From Caenorhabditis remanei (Eukaryota > Nematoda > Chromadorea > Rhabditida > Rhabditidae): DNA of 64,000 bases. Below, one piece after another: positions 44,718 through 55,538 of this stretch (the stretch's first letter is position 1; every line of letters begins with the position of its first letter). The notes below the pieces were generated by a model. It saw nothing but the letters and a program-made list of their open reading frames with translations, ran no database searches and was not told the origin of the DNA. The stretch lies in assembly GCF_010183535.1 (NCBI RefSeq), contig NC_071331.1:3968001-4032000 (forward strand), given 5' to 3'. The position numbers and the translations under genes were made by a program.

Positions 44718-46426
44718 CCAGTCGGTTCACGTCGCCTAACGGCGACTGAACCTCCTTCTCAACACCACCCTTCTAGGTGTTACAGCGCCTGCGGCGCTTC
44801 TCACATGGTTCAAACAATCGTGGTCTCAGAATTCTCTTTTTCTTCTGGCCCTATAACTTTTCTTCGATTGTTGGTAGTTTTTATTAGCTGAGCAACCCGT
44901 TCCAGAGAGAACAATTTAAACACTCCTACTTTTCTGATAAGATTTCGACAAATTACTTCAGAAGAACAGGAACGTGGTAACTCTATTTACCCTCTCATCA
45001 ATAGACAGGCGATCCTCTAAATATAAAGTTTTAACTTTTGATTGATCGGCGGCGATGCCGCCACCCTCCTCTGAATATGGCAAATATGGCAAACTAAGGC
45101 CATATTTAAACAGATTCTTATTCTAGAATTTGCTTCTTTTTTGAAGGTAACCGAGCTACGACAAAGTTCCTCATTCAGAAATCACGGGTATCAGAATTAA
45201 CTGTACTTAATACAGGGAATGTGTTCTTTGCCTGACTGAGAAACCTTTTACCAAAAGAGAATTTCTTTTTCTCATCTTCAAAAGATGCGTTTAAAGTATT
45301 CTTTTAAAGATTTTGACTTATCAGCGGCGATGCCGCCTCCCTCCCCCAAATTCTTTAAAGATTTTGTTTCATATACACGGAAATCTTATTTTAGTTTAAT
45401 TTGATCCAAAACGTTCTGCTTCCTAAATTTTGGACTGTTCGGCGGCGATGCCGCCTCTCTTCTCTAGAATACTTCGAAACTAAAACTATTTCACATATTT
45501 CTAAGTTCAAAAGTTAAAGAAGCCCCTTATTCAATCTATTTTGATTTCAATCCTTTTCATTCGTACCTGAGTGCTTCACAAAAATTTTCAAAGTTCTTAA
45601 AGAAAACAAAACTCTTGATTCCCCTAAATATCTCACTCTTAACATGTCTACCTACTAAGTTCCTGGTCGTTTTCTTTTATTTTCTCTATTGTGATTGTGT
45701 TAGTGGTTTTTGGCTCATCATCTCAAATAAAAACTAACTAACTAAAAAAAACAAAGAAAAACATTTTGAGTTTTTAAACGATTGGCGACAATGCCGTATG
45801 ACTTCCCCATGAAAATTCGGACGAAAGGTTTATTGTTAACTACTATCAGTTTCTGACTCGGTGTTTGTAGGATTGTGAATTTTTAAACACCGTCAAAGTT
45901 GGACCTCATTCATCCCTTCTGACAGAATTGTAGCGGTGTGTACAGAGTCAACAGAAAGATAGCTACTCCACCCTTTTATTCTAAAATCTCGACCATAATT
46001 ACAACTTTCATATACTGACTGTCTATGCTCTTATCAAAACAAAAAAACCAAAAAACTTTTCGGACCTGGCGGGAACGAACTCACTACCCCATGGGTGAGA
46101 GTCATCTGCGTAGACCGCTACACCAAATACGCGCGGCCGCGGCGCTCTCGAGAATGCAGTCAAGAAACATCGAGTCAGTAGTTTTGAGCTTTCAACCACC
46201 CTGTCGGGACACATCTTTTCTGAACGCTTTCTACTGTTGAAACCGACATCGTCTCCAGAAGACGTCAAATTTGATATTTTTGAAAAAAGAAAAGTTCGGG
46301 CATCATCTAAGGGAAATTTCCAATCTATCTATGTAGGTTTCATAAAAATCGGTGCACTACGGAGGGAGTTATGACATGCAACAAATAAATCGACAGACAT
46401 ACTCTGTTGAATATTATTAGTAAAGA
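44718..46426 (-). mobile_element. Non-autonomous Helitron (copy B) inside gene C
   Basis: Reading on the minus strand, it begins TCTTTACTAATAATATTC after A and ends with a GC hairpin (GTCGCCGTTAGGCGAC), then CCGACTGG before T: the same termini as copy A. It carries the GGCGGCATCGCCGCC palindromes (near 45050, 45330, 45440) and the tRNA-like block near 46063-46135. No transposase frame. Confidence 0.85.
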
Positions 46427-46535
46427 TTCCAAAGATTCCTTCCGAGATAGTCAAGAATGTACATGTGGCACCGACTGATCCAATTGTCGGACCAATCGGA
46501 CTAGTCACGTTGTCAAGTGAGTGGAATGAATTAGG

Positions 46536-47177
46536 AGCTTAAAGGTGGACTAAACTCAACTCTGATATTTTCATAGAATAATGTACCTGTGAGTTCATTT
46601 TCATATCGAACGAATTTTAAAAATCGGTCTGAAACCCGCTGAAAGCAATCGCCGGTGAGTTTGGGCATTTCGCTGGCCGGTGAAAATTGGCGTTATGCCC
46701 CAGAAATTCGACTTCGGTCGTATGTTCATTTGTTCATTTTCGTGAGTTCATTATCATATCAAAAGACTCGAAAGACTTTTTTAATTCGGTTCAAACCCCG
46801 CTGAGAACGAGCGGCAAAAAGTTTAGGCATTTCTGTGGCCGTGGAACATGCTAGAACTTTTTTCGAAAATGTTTTTTTGCTAGTTTTCATCGATTTTTTC
46901 TACCATTTTTGGAGAATTTCTATCAATTTTTGCCGTTTACTTTCAAAATTATTGAAAGAACACAACAAATATGAACGAAAAGACCGACAAAATTTGAAAA
47001 AATCAACATGGTCGAAGTCGAATTTCTAGGGCACCGAAATGCCCAAACTCACCGGCGATCGCTTCCGGCGGGTTTCAGACCGATTAAAAAAATCCTATCG
47101 ATATGAAAATGAACTCACAGGTACTCATACATTATTCTATGAAAAAATTAGAGTTGAGTTCAGTCCACCTTTAAGGA
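46536..47177. mobile_element. Palindromic MITE in gene C intron
   Basis: The arms start CTTAAAGGTGGACT and end AGTCCACCTTTAAG, with inner pairs such as GTGAGTTCATTTTCATAT. It fills most of the 46517-47231 intron. Confidence 0.7.
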
Positions 47178-47926
47178 CTTTAGCAGCTTTCAGTATTTTG
47201 TATTACCAGAAGATTCTAAAGATTGTTCCAGGCTATGAAAAATTGAATAAGGATTGGGAAGCGGAACCATTCATACGAACCGAGTCGATGTTTCACATTT
47301 TGAAAGATTATGGGAGTATCGATTATGTAAATCGCTACTTGCGTTTTCTGAAAGAAATGATCAAAGCAAAAACTTCTGGAGACTTTTGAAGGATTTTCTT
47401 GATTGTTAGAGACTTGAAAAGATATGGGAAGGATCAATATCTGAAAGACTTATTTGATCTTCGAGAACATGAAACCAGTATCAAATTGATGGAAGAAGTG
47501 GTCAACGCGTATTATTTGAACAACGGACGGGATATCGATCCTCTTCAAAATGTGTTGCGTGGCCGTCATTCCGAATCGCTTCTTCACTTCATTGATTTAC
47601 TCAAAACAACACCTAAAGACCGTGTCTACGGGCAGTCCGGTCTAATGGAATCGTTGAGAAACGTCGCCAGAATGAGTTTGCAATTGAACGACGCACAATT
47701 CTCTATGATGAAAAAGTTTCTTGTGACGGCATTGAGTTTCAATGAACAGGTCTTAAGAGATCTGGTATACGTTTTTGATAGTCCAAGGGAGATTTGTGAA
47801 GAAATTTGGGTCCCGATCGAGTCGGACACAAAGAAAAAAATTAAAGAGCTAGTTGAAGAATTGCGTCTACATTTCAAAGTCTCTTTCTGTGTTACTCGCT
47901 GGAGAATCGAAGAAAACACCTATTGA

Positions 47927-48684
47927 ATGATGAAATAAATGTTGTAAAACTCTTTGTTCTTTCTTCTAGAAGCATAAAAATTAATTCAATCAACTGTGCC
48001 TGCAAAGATTTTAAGCAAAAGAGTTAGCGGAATCTCGTACATCACGGGGTAATAATAAGGAACCTCGCAAAAACGCGCTCTACTGGCTAAACGAGATGGG
48101 CGCGTGTGGTTTTCAGCCGCGTCGCGACGGGCTGTATTGGACGCAATGATAAAGCTCTTTTCTCCACTAAAAACACAATAAAATGTGTGTCCTTCATTAT
48201 TTTTATACTTGTCATTTGACGGGCCGGGTCAAGGAAAAATTTTGCCTACTGTGTAGAACTAATAAAAATCATCAATTCAGTCGAATTTTCGCAGAAAATG
48301 CCCCAATAAAATTTGAAAAATAACAACGTGACACCTTGGTATTCCAGTTTTTTTAATCTTTATTACAAATCTATTGCCATTAAATTTAGTTTGGATTTTT
48401 CTCCTACTACAAATTTGCGATTCAAAATTAAGCTTTCTATCCGGACGGGCGTTTCTGCGGGCGGCCCTCGCCCGCCCGGGCGGCGACCCGCCCGTGCCCG
48501 CGTAGCCCGCCCTAGGGTAAACTGGCGTGACAAAATTTTTCTCCTTAATTTATTTTTTCCATATTATCTTATGTAATTTTGTCGAAAAACCAATCGCACT
48601 CTCTATTCAATTAAAAAAAAAGAAAAAAAAGTTTTACAGCAAAAAAGTTCGAACTCGAGAGTATCAAATTCAAAAACAGAGTTG
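47927..48684. other. Intergenic region with GC-rich repeat
   Basis: No gene is seen. A GC-rich CGCCCGCCC block at 48445-48520, flanked by CTTTCTATCCGG, is an inverted relative of the block at 50725-50830, so the two bracket the long palindrome. Confidence 0.5.
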
Positions 48685-50650
48685 TTAAGACGCACTCTCT
48701 GACTCCTTCGATCACCCATAGTCACACGAAAAAAGTTGACCATCTCCGATTTGCCCATCCTTTCGATCAGAGATAGTATCAAGTGTCCTCAGCAAATTGG
48801 GGTATTTTTTGGCCGGGTCCGTCACCTGGGTACCTAGAAAAATCAAAAAATCGATATTTTTCGAAAATTTTTCCTGAAGTAGTTAGGTATGAAATCTTTA
48901 TGGGAAATTGTTGTAGACACTATTTTAAGCATTTTTTGTATTCAAAAGAAAATTCCAGCTCAACACCTTCATTGTGAAAATTATCAAAATATATGAAATT
49001 TTCGGGTTTTTTTCATGAAATCGTTTTTATCTCGACAGGGACACGAGAAGACGGGCTTTTTTATTTAAAATTCGAAATCTACATGAAATTTTGTATCGGA
49101 AACATGCTGTCCCTACTTGCATCTCTAGGACCCAAGAACGGTTTTTATGGGAAGTATGGGAAAAAAAGCGATTTTAATTTTCGAGCCCTCCCCGTAAATC
49201 ATTTTTATGGTTCCGAAACAATGGTTTTTTGAAATATTTTATTGAATCATTTCATTTTACTTCAGTCCCAACACATTTTTCGATCATACTACAAAAAAAT
49301 ATTTGAAAAAGTTTGAATTTTTGATTTTTTGAAATTTTTCCCTGAATTGAATCTTTCGAACGGAAATATTAAGGATAGCATCATAAAGTTAAGAGAGTAT
49401 GATTGGAACATAATTTATGTTTATAAAACAACTGATTTTCATCATTGGGTCATCTGCAATTTACGCTTTCAAGGTGAAATTTACCGAAATGTTCAACTAG
49501 GAAAGTTGGTGCAATGGTACGTCATATTTGCATATTTATTGGACAGAGGACTGTGTTGAAAATGACAGGAAAAGTAAGAAAACTACAAAAATTAAATAAT
49601 GAAGCAAGATTTTCAAGAAAAAAATATAGAAAAAATAAGACTCATGCATGTTCAATGGTCTGAACTTTTTGTGGAAGTCAGAAAAGTATTTTTGTCTTTT
49701 TTCTTGAAAATCTTGCTTCATTATTTAATTTTTGTAGTTTTCTTACTTTTCCTGTCATTTTCAACACAGTCCTCTGTCCAATAAATATGCAAATATGACG
49801 TACCATTGCACCAACTTTCCTAGTTGAACATTTCGGTAAATTTCACCTTGAAAGCGTAAATTGCAGATGACCCAATGATGAAAATCAGTTGTTTTATAAA
49901 CATAAATTATGTTCCAATCATACTCTCTTAATTTTATGATGCTATCCTTAATATTTCCGTTCGAAAGATTCAATTCAGGGAAAAATTTCAAAAAATCAAA
50001 AATTCAAACTTTTTCAAATATTTTTTTGTAGTATGATCGAAAAATGTGTTGGGACTGAAGTAAAATGAAATGATTCAATAAAATATTTCAAAAAACCATT
50101 GTTTCGGAACCATAAAAATGATTTACGGGGAGGGCTCGAAAATTAAAATCGCTTTTTTTCCCATACTTCCCATAAAAACCGTTCTTGGGTCCTAGAGATA
50201 CAAGTAGGGACAGCATGTTTCCGATACAAAATTTCATGTAGATTTCGAATTTTAAATAAAAAAGCCCGTCTTCTCGTGTCCCTGTCGAGATAAAAACGAT
50301 TTCATGAAAAAAACCCGAAAATTTCATATATTTTGATAATTTTCACAATGAAGGTGTTGAGCTGGAATTTTCTTTTGAATACAAAAAATGCTTAAAATAG
50401 TGTCTACAACAATTTCCCATAAAGATTTCATACCTAACTACTTCAGGAAAAATTTTCGAAAAATATCGATTTTTTGATTTTTCTAGGTACCCAGGTGACG
50501 GACCCGGCCAAAAAATACCCCAATTTGCTGAGGACACTTGATACTATCTCTGATCGAAAGGATGGGCAAATCGGAGATGGTCAACTTTTTTCGTGTGACT
50601 ATGGCCTGTTGATTGATGCTCGATCGACTCTGAGAGTGCGTCTTAACCAC
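48685..50650. repeat. Long near-perfect inverted repeat
   Basis: Left arm about 48685-49625, right arm about 49697-50650, spacer about 71 bp. Apart from the outermost ~50 bp the arms are almost identical; only a couple of single-base differences were noticed. Transcription would give a hairpin with a stem of roughly 0.9 kb. No transposase or coding function is evident. On the minus strand the outer right edge carries a tRNA-like A box (GGTCTAGTGGTTAAGACG). Confidence 0.9.
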
Positions 50651-50724
50651 TAGACCAAACCTTCGCTTGATGATAGCGAGGGGGAAGAGGGTGAAGAAAG
50701 GAGGGTGTCACGCAAAGAATGGTG

Positions 50725-50830
50725 GGGCGGCAGGGCCGCCTTAGGGCGGGTCGCCGCCCGCCCTAGGGCGGGTCGCCGCCCGCCCTAGGGCGGGTCGGGC
50801 GGGCATTTTGCCGCCCGGATGGAAAGCCTA
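50725..50830. repeat. GC-rich GGGCGGGTCGCCGCCC array
   Basis: Tandem CCGCCCTAGGGCGGGTCG units end in GGATGGAAAGCC, seven bases before the start codon of gene D. It probably derives from a MITE also present at 48445. Confidence 0.6.
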
Positions 50831-50836
50831 TTCAAA

Positions 50837-51489
50837 ATGAGAGGTGAGCTAACTTTTCACAGAAGAGAAACAAAACATTTTGATTTTTTGCAGGAATCCG
50901 CATCTGCCTTCTCCTAATCGTATTGCCTCTCATGGCACTTCAACAATCATCGAATCAACAAAGTTTTATTGATCAGATGAGCAACAATCCAACTATATTG
51001 TATGAGAAGTATCTGGTGTTCACCGAATTGAAAACTCTCGCCAATCATGCGGCTGAGCAACGTTACATGCTCAATCTGAACGAAGTTGTTCGAAATCCTG
51101 TGATATACGCAAATGCCAGTGAAATTGGAGGTGAAATCGGTGCGAAGGCTGTTCAAAACCTGAAACTAGCATATCGGAGCTCCAAGGATCCAGAGAGTTT
51201 TATCAGTTTTTTGAGAACATGCTTGGAATTTATGAAGAAAATGAGTGTTTCATTTAATTGGTTGTTCTTCCAAGGAGCGATTGAACACATGACGAATGGG
51301 AAAGATGTGTCGCAGTTTAAACGATTGCTGAAAAGTGGAGAATGGAATCTTCCGGAGGACGTGCTGATGATATTGGGAGTTTTTGACGAGCCGTTAACGA
51401 CAACACCCGCTATCACAACCACCACAATTGCGCCATCGACAACTGAGCCACCCGATAATTTTGTTTTTGAACCGCTAGGTGAGTGGTGA
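50837..51489 (+). CDS. Secreted helical-repeat protein, single unit (gene D, likely truncated)
   Basis: Exon 1 is 50837-50843 (ATGAGAG), exon 2 is 50894-51489; 603 nt, 200 residues. The tiny first exon, its phase and the following signal peptide match gene C exactly. The body aligns with gene C unit 1: EIGGEIGAKAVQNLK versus DVGGDVGAKALEELK, and NWLFFQGA versus KWWFFNEA. A Thr/Pro-rich tail follows. The last codons overlap a good donor (CTAG|GTGAGTGG, exon end 51478) identical in phase and context to the donor ending gene C exon 2, so the ancestral gene probably went on. No downstream exons were found, and the present stop (51487) arises by reading into the old intron. Family and function unknown. 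Confidence 0.7.
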
Positions 51490-52536
51490 TAAGCCGATAC
51501 GCTGCCGGTCAGGGTTAACTGCTGCAGCGTCTCCAGCATGTTTTGAAACCAGATACATGGAAACAGAGTTGAGCGGAATGCGGTTTAGGAAATGGCGGAA
51601 GAAAATATCTTAAAGGAGAGCGGACAGCTAAAATAGTTTTTTCTTATTTGTCTAAAATAAAGGTACTGGGAGTGATATTCTGATACTTGAAAGATCATGA
51701 AACTTCTTCTTTAACCTTGAAAACTGACATCCCAATTAGCCAACGACAGTGAGCGATGAATCAACTTCCTATAGGACAAAGGGGAGGCGGAGCCGGCCGT
51801 CTCATTTGGCGACTGGTAGAGCACAGGTAGTTGGCCAGCGACGAAATACGGACCATATACGCGTCCGCGCCGGACTTTTCCCCCAGTTTCTACAGTCAGA
51901 TTGTAACACTTAGAATTTTCAATAAAATCGGTGAACTTGGAGAATCGGATTGTTTCACAATGTCTATTGTTTATGGAAAATGTAGGTTAAAAAGAGGGCT
52001 TCATTTTTGTAGTTGACAACTTTCTTGTACGAAATCTACCTGAATGGATACAGACCGTCAAAGTAAACACTTCGAAAATCGCAATGTTTTGTATTGAAAA
52101 CTTTCCCGATCTGTAACTCTCTAGGGGGTTCTCGTACAAAAAAGTGGTCAACTATAAAAATGAAGTTCTAGTTTTTTTCTACAAATTCCACTAAAAGAAA
52201 ACATTGTCGGGCAATATGTGACACTAGGGACGCGCTCTACAAGTTGCCTATTTTTACTGGAGTGTAACATTGTCACAATCTGTATTTTTAGCGTTGTATC
52301 AAATGAACAGAGAAGTATAACTTTTGATTTCACTGTTTCATTTTTAGAAAAAAAACGGTTTAAAAAATAGCGTTTTTGTCGTAATTTGTGGCGCATTGTG
52401 TGCAAACACCGTCACGTCAAAATACACGGTCCCCGTATAAATCTACATCGTTTGAACTGTCCGGCCCCCTTTAAAATGGCGGAAAGCGGAAACCATGAAA
52501 TTTTTACACTAAAAGTGAAAAGTGTAAATTATTTCG
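51490..52536. other. Intergenic, decayed MITE
   Basis: A degraded mariner-type MITE (TTTTTGTAGTTGACAACTTT and its partner) lies at about 51970-52270. No homologue of gene C exon 3 is seen. Confidence 0.45.
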
Positions 52537-53133
52537 AAGTGTCTGGTGTCGTTTTCAATCGTCTAGTTTTGAAACGTTCTGAAGCCAGTTCCAACACACT
52601 TCCTCATACAGTACCGGACAAAAAGGTATCAACTTTGGCTGTTTTCAGTGGAAAATTACTAACTTTGACAGTGTATTTCGGTGTCATCTGATTGTCCTAT
52701 AAGTTCAATTTTGTACGGGCTGGACAGAGCAAAAATAGCACATCATTTTTGTAGTTGATCATTTTTTTGTAGAAACATTATCTTGAAAGTTATAGGTTGT
52801 CAAAGTGAAAGTCTCCAAAATTTCGCTAATTTGCATTGAAATTAGTCGATTTCAGGGAGTAATGGGTTTCTTTACCTGTAACTTTCATGGTAGTGTCCCT
52901 ACAAAAAATGGTCAACTACAAAAATGGTGTTCTATTTTTGCTCTGTCCAACCCATATAAACTTGAGTTTATCGGACAATCTGGTGACACCGAAATACACT
53001 GTCAAAGTTGGTCATTTTCCACTGAAAACAGCCAAAGTTGATACCTTTTTGTCCGGTACTGTATGAGGAAGTGTGTTGGAACTGGCTTCAGAACGTTTCA
53101 AAACTAGACGATTGAAAACGACACCAGACACTT
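52537..53133. repeat. Palindrome of about 70-bp arms, split at its centre by a mariner MITE
   Basis: AAGTGTCTGGTGTCG...CACTTCCTCA on the left (52537-52606) is repeated inverted on the right (53063-53133). The MITE at 52609-53061 sits exactly between them. Confidence 0.8.
52609..53061. mobile_element. Mariner-type MITE (CAGTACC family), copy 5
   Basis: CAGTACCGGACAAAAAGGTA ends are inverted and flanked by TA on both sides. Close to copy 3 in sequence (TATCAACTTTGGCTGTTTTC). Confidence 0.85.
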
Positions 53134-53332
53134 GCAACCTGTGAACACAATGATTGACGATGTTTTTGAAATATTTGCTCACGGTTTCAAGTTGTCATGT
53201 TCCAGAAATTATTTGGTGTGGCGAATTGGAAGAATAAAGACTGACATTCCAACGCTGCTAGCTAGAAAGTTCACTGAAGAGCTCTGATATATTGAATAGA
53301 AAATATCGCATCAATCTCTCAACCGAGCCCAA
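53134..53332. repeat. Dispersed repeat R1, copy 2
   Basis: Starts GCAACCTGTGAACACAATGA and is nearly identical to 57640-57835. Confidence 0.85.
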
Positions 53333-53559
53333 AATGCATGCGAAATTGAGAAACTCATAGAAAAAGAGGCATACTTCAAGGACACTTCGGTGGAGCGCAG
53401 TTGTAAAAACTGTCTCGAGCTAACACATACAGTTAATCGCTTGGTTTGCCGGTTTAGAAGAAATCAGTTATCTGCGAGCACTAACCATATATTCTATGAA
53501 CAGTTTACATTGAGTACTAAAAAAAACGAGAAAAGTAATGAATTTTTTCATATTTGTCC

Positions 53560-53627
53560 TTTTAACTGAATGTCACGGTAACAATCGACTCTGGATTTTT
53601 GAATATTAACATAAACATTTGAAACAG
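53560..53627 (-). ncRNA. Candidate 21U-RNA locus
   Basis: Core (as TGAAACAG) 53620-53627, TGTT context, U at 53580 (offset 40). Predicted RNA begins TACCGTGACATT. Confidence 0.6.
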
Positions 53628-55470
53628 TAAGAAACTGTGAAAAAAAGTATTTTGATGTCGAAAAGCGGTAAAACGAGATCGGATCAATCAGGAACAATAA
53701 ATTCCGATTTTACAGTAGCCAGAGATTTTGCATTTGAAAATAAACAAATTATTAAGATTTAGATCCAACCTAGCATCTATCACGGTACCACAAAACAGAT
53801 TCTATTTTCATCAAACCCAAAATTGATTTACACTTCCATGCTTCATCTCAGAAATTCGACTATAAATTTTCAACTGTTTCCTTCAGAGGTTATAACTATT
53901 CACTGGCAGTTGGGTGTACACATCATTTCTAATTGTTCATAATCCATCAGTAAACCTGGAGAACGCAACATGAGTGAGCGGATCTTCGATTAATTTTGCG
54001 GGGTATATTGATTTCTTTGAAGAGGTGTAGTGAGGGCTCCCAATGTTTGAAAAATTTCAAGAATCGGAATATATAATTTGTTTGGCAGTCGTTGTCAGCT
54101 TACGATCGGGCCAGTTTTTTTTTCAAAATGGGTGGTACATTTATTGACAGTTTTATGCTTATAATTTCTCAACGTAACCGTGAAAAAATCAGTTTTTTAA
54201 GTTTAAATTTTTTTTTAGTGTGTGGATGAATGATTGAAAGCGAATAATTGGGAAAAACTAGTGATCAATTCGAATGATTTGAACATTAAATACCGATGCA
54301 TGAATTCAATGCAATCAAACTGAAACTGTGTAACATTCTATGATTTCTTATAGAAAATTTGTTCAATTCATCTGTTCCAATCATGTTTTATTGCTGCCAG
54401 GACTCTGAAATTCGATAATGATTACAATTGAAACGTTTGTTACGATTATCATGATTTCGCGTATCATTTCGACTGCAGTGTTGTTGGGAATTCCGACTTC
54501 CGGATAAGAAAATTTTCACTTCCCAACAACTCGATTCGACTGTATAAATGACTTAACAAAAGCTTTTATATATTAAAGTGCTTTTTGGATAGTTTTTGTC
54601 ATATAATTATCACATTTGGATCGCTCAGAGATTGAGTAGCCGATTACTTATTTTAAATGTAAACATGTGATAAGTAAATTGGTAAACAGAAAAAAAGAAC
54701 AATTAGTGTTTCATCATCATTTTATTCATTTCGGTGAGTGTCTTTCTATTGATCAAGCTTTACAATTTTCAAATAACCAGCTTGCAATTTTCTTAAAGAA
54801 AAAATGCAATTGCGCAAAATAGTGATTGAACCAGAAATGATTTTAATATGAAAAAATTAGTTGAATACCAATACCGCAGAGAATAACCTAGAATTTAATA
54901 TCTGAAAAATCTCTGAAACCGTTGAAACTGAAAAGCCAAGAAACTTTAATCACTCTCTTAATTTCTAAATTTCTTTATTGAAAGATTATGCGCAATGCTA
55001 AGTGAGAACTAGTACTGTTAAAACTGACACTACCAATAATTTCTGCTTTGGAACCGAAAAATTTGAAGAACACGTTTTGTAACATTATTGAATACAATAA
55101 CTATATTATTTTGCTCTGATGGAGAAAACAAGATTCTTTGTAACACCAATTTTCTGAAGTATTACGTCGACTACCAATGGAAAAATAATTATTTATGTGA
55201 AGCTGCAACCAAGCCTCAGGTACAGTAAGGATGAATGTATCTCCTGTTTCGCAATTACAAAATAGATTAACACTATTATTCAATGTCACTAAAAAATATG
55301 AATTGATGAAAAAAAAACCACGAACATTTGAACAAAATTCTATATGATATCACGTTCAGTTATAGTTGTCAACCTTGTTGTCATCAGAAAACAGAAAACT
55401 TTAGATAAATTTTTCAACTTATTGGTACTTACAATTACTGTTGTTCGTCAACTGCAGAACAAGTTTTTTT

Positions 55471-55538
55471 AAGAGTTTTAAATTGAAAGTATCAGATTAC
55501 AACTTTCAATTTGTTTAAATTATGAGCCAATGAAACAG
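55471..55538 (-). ncRNA. Candidate 21U-RNA locus
   Basis: Core 55531-55538, TGAT context, U at 55491 (offset 40). Predicted RNA begins TACTTTCAATTT. A further minus core at 55795-55802 has no YRNT in the window. Confidence 0.6.

Larger units (their letters stand above)
44074..47926 (+). pseudogene. Secreted helical-repeat protein gene, split by a Helitron and a nonsense codon (gene C)
   Basis: Exon 1 is 44074-44080 (ATGAGAG). Exon 2 runs 44190-44717, is interrupted by a Helitron (44718-46426), and resumes at 46427-46516. Exon 3 is 47232-47926. Without the insert the model is 1320 nt (439 residues), in phase throughout. A signal peptide (about residues 1-16) precedes three diverged copies of an alpha-helical repeat unit; unit 1 has KWWFFNEA. 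Exon 3 has TGA at 47387-47389, at the place of the conserved Trp. As it stands the first frame ends at 44749, giving 188 residues whose last eight or nine come from the Helitron. I do not recognise the family. Gene D at 50837 is a relative. Confidence 0.75.

Noticed and set aside
48783..50537. Matched frames on both strands of the long palindrome
   Set aside because: They are mirror images of the same arm sequence and each is short, without domains or splice context.
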